The notes below the pieces were generated by a model, which did no database searches, was not told the origin of the DNA, and saw nothing but the letters and a program-made list of their open reading frames with translations. The translations under genes and the position numbers were made by a program. A stretch of 8,220 nucleotides of DNA, taken from the NCBI GenBank assembly GCA_002256705.1, contig NQJI01000047.1, forward strand, positions 1 to 8,220, written 5' to 3'. This DNA is from Methylococcaceae bacterium NSM2-1. GTDB taxonomy: Bacteria > Pseudomonadota > Gammaproteobacteria > Methylococcales > Methylomonadaceae. Below, piece by piece: positions 5,473-8,220 of the stretch. Every line of letters starts with the position of its first letter. The stretch's first letter is position 1.

Positions 5473-5478
5473 TATAAT
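5473..5478 (+). promoter_or_regulatory. Sigma70-type -10 element for the H4MPT operon
   Basis: A perfect TATAAT lies 30 bp before the ATG at 5509, giving a predicted leader of about 24 nt. The -35 region (about 5450-5455) is a poor match. Its position downstream of the alternative ATG at 5434 supports the shorter start for the first gene. Confidence 0.5.
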
Positions 5479-5508
5479 GATTCAATACTTTCGACTCTGA
5501 ATATTGTA

Positions 5509-6108
5509 ATGAATAAACCTCGATTAGCCTGGGCGATTACCGGCTCCGGTCATTATATAGAAGAATGCCTGGATTTCCTGCTAACCCTGGACGATGTTGA
5601 TCTCTATCTCAGTCAGGCGGCGGAGGAGGTGATAAAAATGTACGGTTTCAATCTCAATGACATCCGCGAAAAAATGCCCGTTTATCGTGATAAAACCGCA
5701 TCATCACCGCCGGTTGGGCATTTTTATAAAGGTTATTACCACACCTTTGTGATGGCTCCGGCGACTTCAAATACCGTGGCCAAATGCGTGGTGGGTATTG
5801 CCGACTCACTGGTGACCAACTTATATTCCCAAGCGGGAAAATGCCGGGTGCCCAGCATTGTTTATCCCTGCGATATTGCGCCTGAAATGGAAACCACTGC
5901 GCCAGGGGGTAAAAAAGTGATGGTTTACCCGCGCAAAATCGATCTGGAAGGCACGAGAAAGTTAAGCACATTCGAATACACAACTGTCGTTGAAAGTGTT
6001 GATGAATTGATTGTTACAGTTAAAGAACGGCTGGCTTTTGTTTCCAAACTCTACGAGCCTGTCATTAAGTTGAGGGATTTAGCTACTTCTGGACAGGGAG
6101 AAGGCTGA
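5509..6108 (+). CDS. dmrB: Archaeal-type flavoprotein, candidate dihydromethanopterin reductase (DmrB/AfpA-like)
   Basis: The 199-residue protein (from 5509) belongs to the flavoprotein fold shared with Dfp/phosphopantothenoylcysteine decarboxylase. Seen: a strand plus glycine turn AWAITGSGHYIEECLDFLL (7-25) at the N-terminus; VMAPATSNTVAK (81-92), the flavin-binding segment of this fold; and RVPSIVYPCD (113-122). Archaeal-like members called AfpA or DmrB are found in H4MPT-using bacteria, and DmrB of Burkholderia was shown to reduce dihydromethanopterin to H4MPT. That function is inferred here from fold and operon. A start at 5434 would add 25 residues (MSELLCVALY...) that overlap the folP start and span the TATAAT, so 5509 is preferred; no clear ribosome binding site precedes it. 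Few Cys and no ferredoxin motif are seen, so FMN is the only expected cofactor. The stop overlaps the next start (TGATG). Confidence 0.8.
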   Translation: MNKPRLAWAITGSGHYIEECLDFLLTLDDVDLYLSQAAEEVIKMYGFNLNDIREKMPVYRDKTASSPPVGHFYKGYYHTFVMAPATSNTVAKCVVGIADSLVTNLYSQAGKCRVPSIVYPCDIAPEMETTAPGGKKVMVYPRKIDLEGTRKLSTFEYTTVVESVDELIVTVKERLAFVSKLYEPVIKLRDLATSGQGEG

Positions 6109-7496
6109 TGAGCGAACACATACTTTTTCTTACCGGTAAACTGGCGGAAAAACAACTGCGTAATATTCTGGAAAAAATGCAGCCGGAATTTATCTATACC
6201 GTGCATCAACTGGGGCTTAAAGTCGCGGCATTGATGACTGCGGATATGATAGGGCGCAGGTTGACCGAGACCTTTGGGGCTGACCGGATTCTTGTGCCAG
6301 GACGTTGCCGCGGTGATTTGGAGGCCTTGTCAAAAACAATGGGTTTACCTATAGACCGTGGGCCGGAAGAGCTCAAAGACTTGCCGGAATATTTTGGCAA
6401 AGAAGCACAAAAGCCCGACTTAAGCCGCTACAGCGTCAAAATCTTTGCCGAAATTGTCGATGCGCCGAATGTTAGTGTTGAAGAAGTGGTTAAACGCGCC
6501 TACTACTATAAAAAGAATGGCGCTGATGTTATTGATATAGGCTGTTTACCCAGCACCGATTTTCCCCACATGGAAGACATCATCCGGACCTTGAAACAGG
6601 AAGGTTTTACGGTCAGTATCGATTCACTGGATGAAAGCGATTTACTCAGAGGCGGTAAAGCCGGGGCTGATTATATGCTCAGTCTGCATGAAAGCACGCT
6701 CTGGATTGCAGATGAAGTGGCGGCAACACCGATTTTAATTCCGGAAAAACATGAAGATTTGGCGTCGCTGGATAGAGCCATCAAGGCTATGCAGGCAAAG
6801 AATCGCGCTTTTATCGTCGATCCGATTTTGGACCCGCTGCATTTTGGCTTTACGCAATCCATTGTGCGTTATCACGAAGTCAGAAAAAATCATCCGGATA
6901 TTGAAATAATGATGGGTGTAGGCAATATTACCGAACTGACCCACGCAGATACGACGGGTATGAATGCCTTATTGCTGGGCATTTGTTCGGAGCTCAATAT
7001 CAATAATATCCTGGCAACCGAAGTCAGCAAACACGCATGCAGGGCTATAAAAGAAGCAGATTTGGCACGGCGTATCATGTTTGCGGCAAAAGAACATGAC
7101 ACGCTACCCAAACATATCGATCCCGGTTTGATGGCTCTGCATGAGATTTCGCCTTTTCCTTATTCTCTGGATGAAATCAGGGAGCTCGCAGGACAAATCA
7201 CAGACCCCAGCTTTCGCATTCAAAACAGTGCCGAAGGACTGCATATTTTTAACCGTGATGGCATGCACAGTGCCACTGATCCGTTTGATTTATTTCCCAA
7301 GCTGCACGTTGAAAATGACGGCGGTCATGCTTTTTATTTAGGCGTGGAACTGGCTCGCGCTGAAATAGCCTGGCAATTAGGCAAACGCTATACGCAGGAT
7401 CAAGCATTGAATTGGGGCTGCGCCACCGATCAGACAGAATCAACCGTTGATCTGCACACTTTTAAACCGGCAGGAACTACCTTACAAAAGAAATAA
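6108..7496 (+). CDS. Dihydropteroate-synthase-like three-domain protein (DUF6513 / pterin-binding / DUF4346 type)
   Basis: The 462-residue protein has three parts. Residues 1-110 form an N-terminal domain (opening SEHILFLTGKLAE, with GADRILVPGRCRGDLE) of the type I know as DUF6513. Residues 111-350 form a TIM-barrel region like the pterin-binding domain of DHPS: GADVIDIG (138-145), SIDS (170-173), FIVDPILDPLHFG (235-247) and MMGVGNITELTHADT (268-282). Residues 365-440 resemble the small DUF4346 domain: DPFDLFPKLH (391-400) and HAFYLGVELARAEIAWQLGK (407-426). The STRPG, DPGIGFGK and SRKR segments of true FolP are absent. The architecture matches the archaeal DHPS-related family (TIGR00284-like). 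A likely role is a pterin or ribofuranosyl-aminobenzene step in H4MPT synthesis, inferred from operon and fold. GGGAGAAGG precedes the start, and both ends overlap neighbouring genes by one base. Confidence 0.82.
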   Translation: MSEHILFLTGKLAEKQLRNILEKMQPEFIYTVHQLGLKVAALMTADMIGRRLTETFGADRILVPGRCRGDLEALSKTMGLPIDRGPEELKDLPEYFGKEAQKPDLSRYSVKIFAEIVDAPNVSVEEVVKRAYYYKKNGADVIDIGCLPSTDFPHMEDIIRTLKQEGFTVSIDSLDESDLLRGGKAGADYMLSLHESTLWIADEVAATPILIPEKHEDLASLDRAIKAMQAKNRAFIVDPILDPLHFGFTQSIVRYHEVRKNHPDIEIMMGVGNITELTHADTTGMNALLLGICSELNINNILATEVSKHACRAIKEADLARRIMFAAKEHDTLPKHIDPGLMALHEISPFPYSLDEIRELAGQITDPSFRIQNSAEGLHIFNRDGMHSATDPFDLFPKLHVENDGGHAFYLGVELARAEIAWQLGKRYTQDQALNWGCATDQTESTVDLHTFKPAGTTLQKK

Positions 7497-8059
7497 TGAT
7501 TCAGGAAACCATAGTCACTACTCAGAACAGTTCAGGTGTCACTCATATTGCCCCGATGGGTATTCATGTCAATGGCGATGACTTTATTATTCTGCCGTTT
7601 CGTCCTTCTATGACCCTCAATAATTTGCTGGAAAGCAAGACAGCAGTCCTTAACTACTGCGATGATGTGCGCGTTTTTGCGGGCTGCTTAACCGGACGGC
7701 GTGACTGGCCGTTAATCCCAGCTGAAAAAATCAAAGGTCAGGTGCTTCAGTGTGCATTGGCACATACCGAAGTTGAACTGGTGCGTATTGAAGACGATCC
7801 CGCCCGCCCCAAGTTATTCTGCAAAGCTGTTCATACTGTGAATCACGCTCCATTTAAGGGCTTTAACCGCGCCCAGTATTCAGTATTGGAAGCGGCTATT
7901 TTAATCAGCCGGTTAAACAGACTGCCTATAGAAAAAATAGAATCTGAAATCGATTATCTGCGTATCGGTCTTGAAAAAACAGGGGGTGACAGGGAATTGG
8001 AGGCGTGGGGCTGGCTGATGGCAGTTATAGAAAAATTTAAGGCAGGGTGCAAGGCATGA
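7496..8059 (+). CDS. DUF447 family protein of the H4MPT/methanofuran cluster
   Basis: The 187-residue protein matches DUF447 (Pfam PF04289), a family of archaea and H4MPT-using methylotrophs. Its first part (about 1-115) looks like a split-barrel flavin-binding fold: QETIVTTQNSSGVTHIAPMGIHV (3-25), ILPFRPSMTLNNLLESKTAVLNYCDDV (32-58). The second part (116-187) is helical, with the conserved GFNRAQYSVLEAAILISRL (122-140). FMN binding and an oxidoreductase role are suggested by the fold; the reaction has not been assigned to my knowledge. The ATG overlaps the stop of the preceding gene (TAATG). Its own Shine-Dalgarno is weak (AAAAGAAA), so it probably depends on coupled translation. It overlaps mfnB by 4 bases. 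The constant company of H4MPT genes makes a step in H4MPT or methanofuran synthesis the best guess. Confidence 0.85.
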   Translation: MIQETIVTTQNSSGVTHIAPMGIHVNGDDFIILPFRPSMTLNNLLESKTAVLNYCDDVRVFAGCLTGRRDWPLIPAEKIKGQVLQCALAHTEVELVRIEDDPARPKLFCKAVHTVNHAPFKGFNRAQYSVLEAAILISRLNRLPIEKIESEIDYLRIGLEKTGGDRELEAWGWLMAVIEKFKAGCKA

Positions 8060-8220
8060 CCGGCATGCTTGCCAGTGTCAACAGCTTAGCGGAAGCCTTG
8101 CTGGCGTTGAGCGCGGACGTTGATATTATTGATCTTAAACAACCCGCTTTGGGTGCGCTAGGCGCTTTGGATATCGATACCGTTAAACAGATTGTTGCCG
8201 GAATTGATGGACGTTGCCCT
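8056..8220 (+). CDS. mfnB: (5-formylfuran-3-yl)methyl phosphate synthase, 5' part
   Basis: The first 55 codons are present; the gene runs off the right edge. The translation starts MTGMLASVNSLAEALLALS and holds VDIIDLKQPALGALGALD (22-39), matching the N-terminal strand and loop of MfnB (DUF556) with its active-site Lys, here Lys28. In methanogens MfnB condenses two glyceraldehyde-3-phosphate molecules to the furan precursor of methanofuran; methylotrophs use a methanofuran analogue for formyl transfer. The start ATGA overlaps the DUF447 stop, and GCAGGG lies about 9 nt upstream. Met4 is a second possible start. As the fourth gene in the operon, it links H4MPT and methanofuran synthesis. Confidence 0.88.
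   Translation, partial: MTGMLASVNSLAEALLALSADVDIIDLKQPALGALGALDIDTVKQIVAGIDGRCP

Noticed and set aside
5434..5508. Upstream in-frame start for the DmrB-like flavoprotein
   Set aside because: It overlaps the folP start and its ribosome binding region, spans the TATAAT promoter element, and adds residues before the conserved AWAITGSGH segment.

Overview
The window most likely comes from a methylotrophic gammaproteobacterium, probably a methanotroph of the Methylococcales type. The main reason is the right-hand block (5509 to the end). Four genes there are tightly coupled and belong to tetrahydromethanopterin (H4MPT) and methanofuran cofactor synthesis, a pathway shared by methanogenic archaea and C1-oxidising bacteria. 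The same window carries a bacterial folP and typical proteobacterial genes (yedK and ypfJ types, YidB/LysM, DUF3597). The taxonomic call is inference from gene content only.

Layout. At 1-235 (minus) is the 5' end of a PLP-dependent D-cysteine desulfhydrase/ACC-deaminase family gene. Two bases away on the other strand starts a complete SRAP/YedK (HMCES) protein that shields abasic sites in DNA (238-903). A 394-bp stretch without a convincing gene follows and holds a decayed REP-like palindrome. Next come a YidB-type protein fused to a LysM domain (1298-2005) and a YpfJ-type zinc metallopeptidase with one membrane segment (2131-2994). A 200-bp nested palindromic repeat and a strong rho-independent terminator (3284-3330) close this block. 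A minus-strand coiled-coil stress-type protein with 11-residue tryptophan repeats (3393-3701) and a plus-strand DUF3597 protein (4032-4394) diverge from a 330-bp AT-rich region with several dyads. A further palindromic intergenic repeat (4517-4586) separates DUF3597 from folP (4614-5435, minus).

Cofactor block. folP and the H4MPT operon diverge from a 73-bp region with facing -10 elements. The operon order is: DmrB/AfpA-like flavoprotein (dihydromethanopterin reductase candidate), a three-domain dihydropteroate-synthase-like protein, a DUF447 protein, and mfnB (cut by the window end). Junctions are TGATG, TAATG and ATGA, so translation is probably coupled. The products plausibly act in building and reducing H4MPT (first two genes), in the furan precursor of methanofuran (mfnB), and in a step not yet assigned (DUF447).

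No rRNA, tRNA, CRISPR array, transposase or phage gene was seen. The most interesting material is the H4MPT/methanofuran operon with its divergent second DHPS-family gene, the tryptophan-hendecad protein, the YidB-LysM fusion, and the intergenic palindromes.
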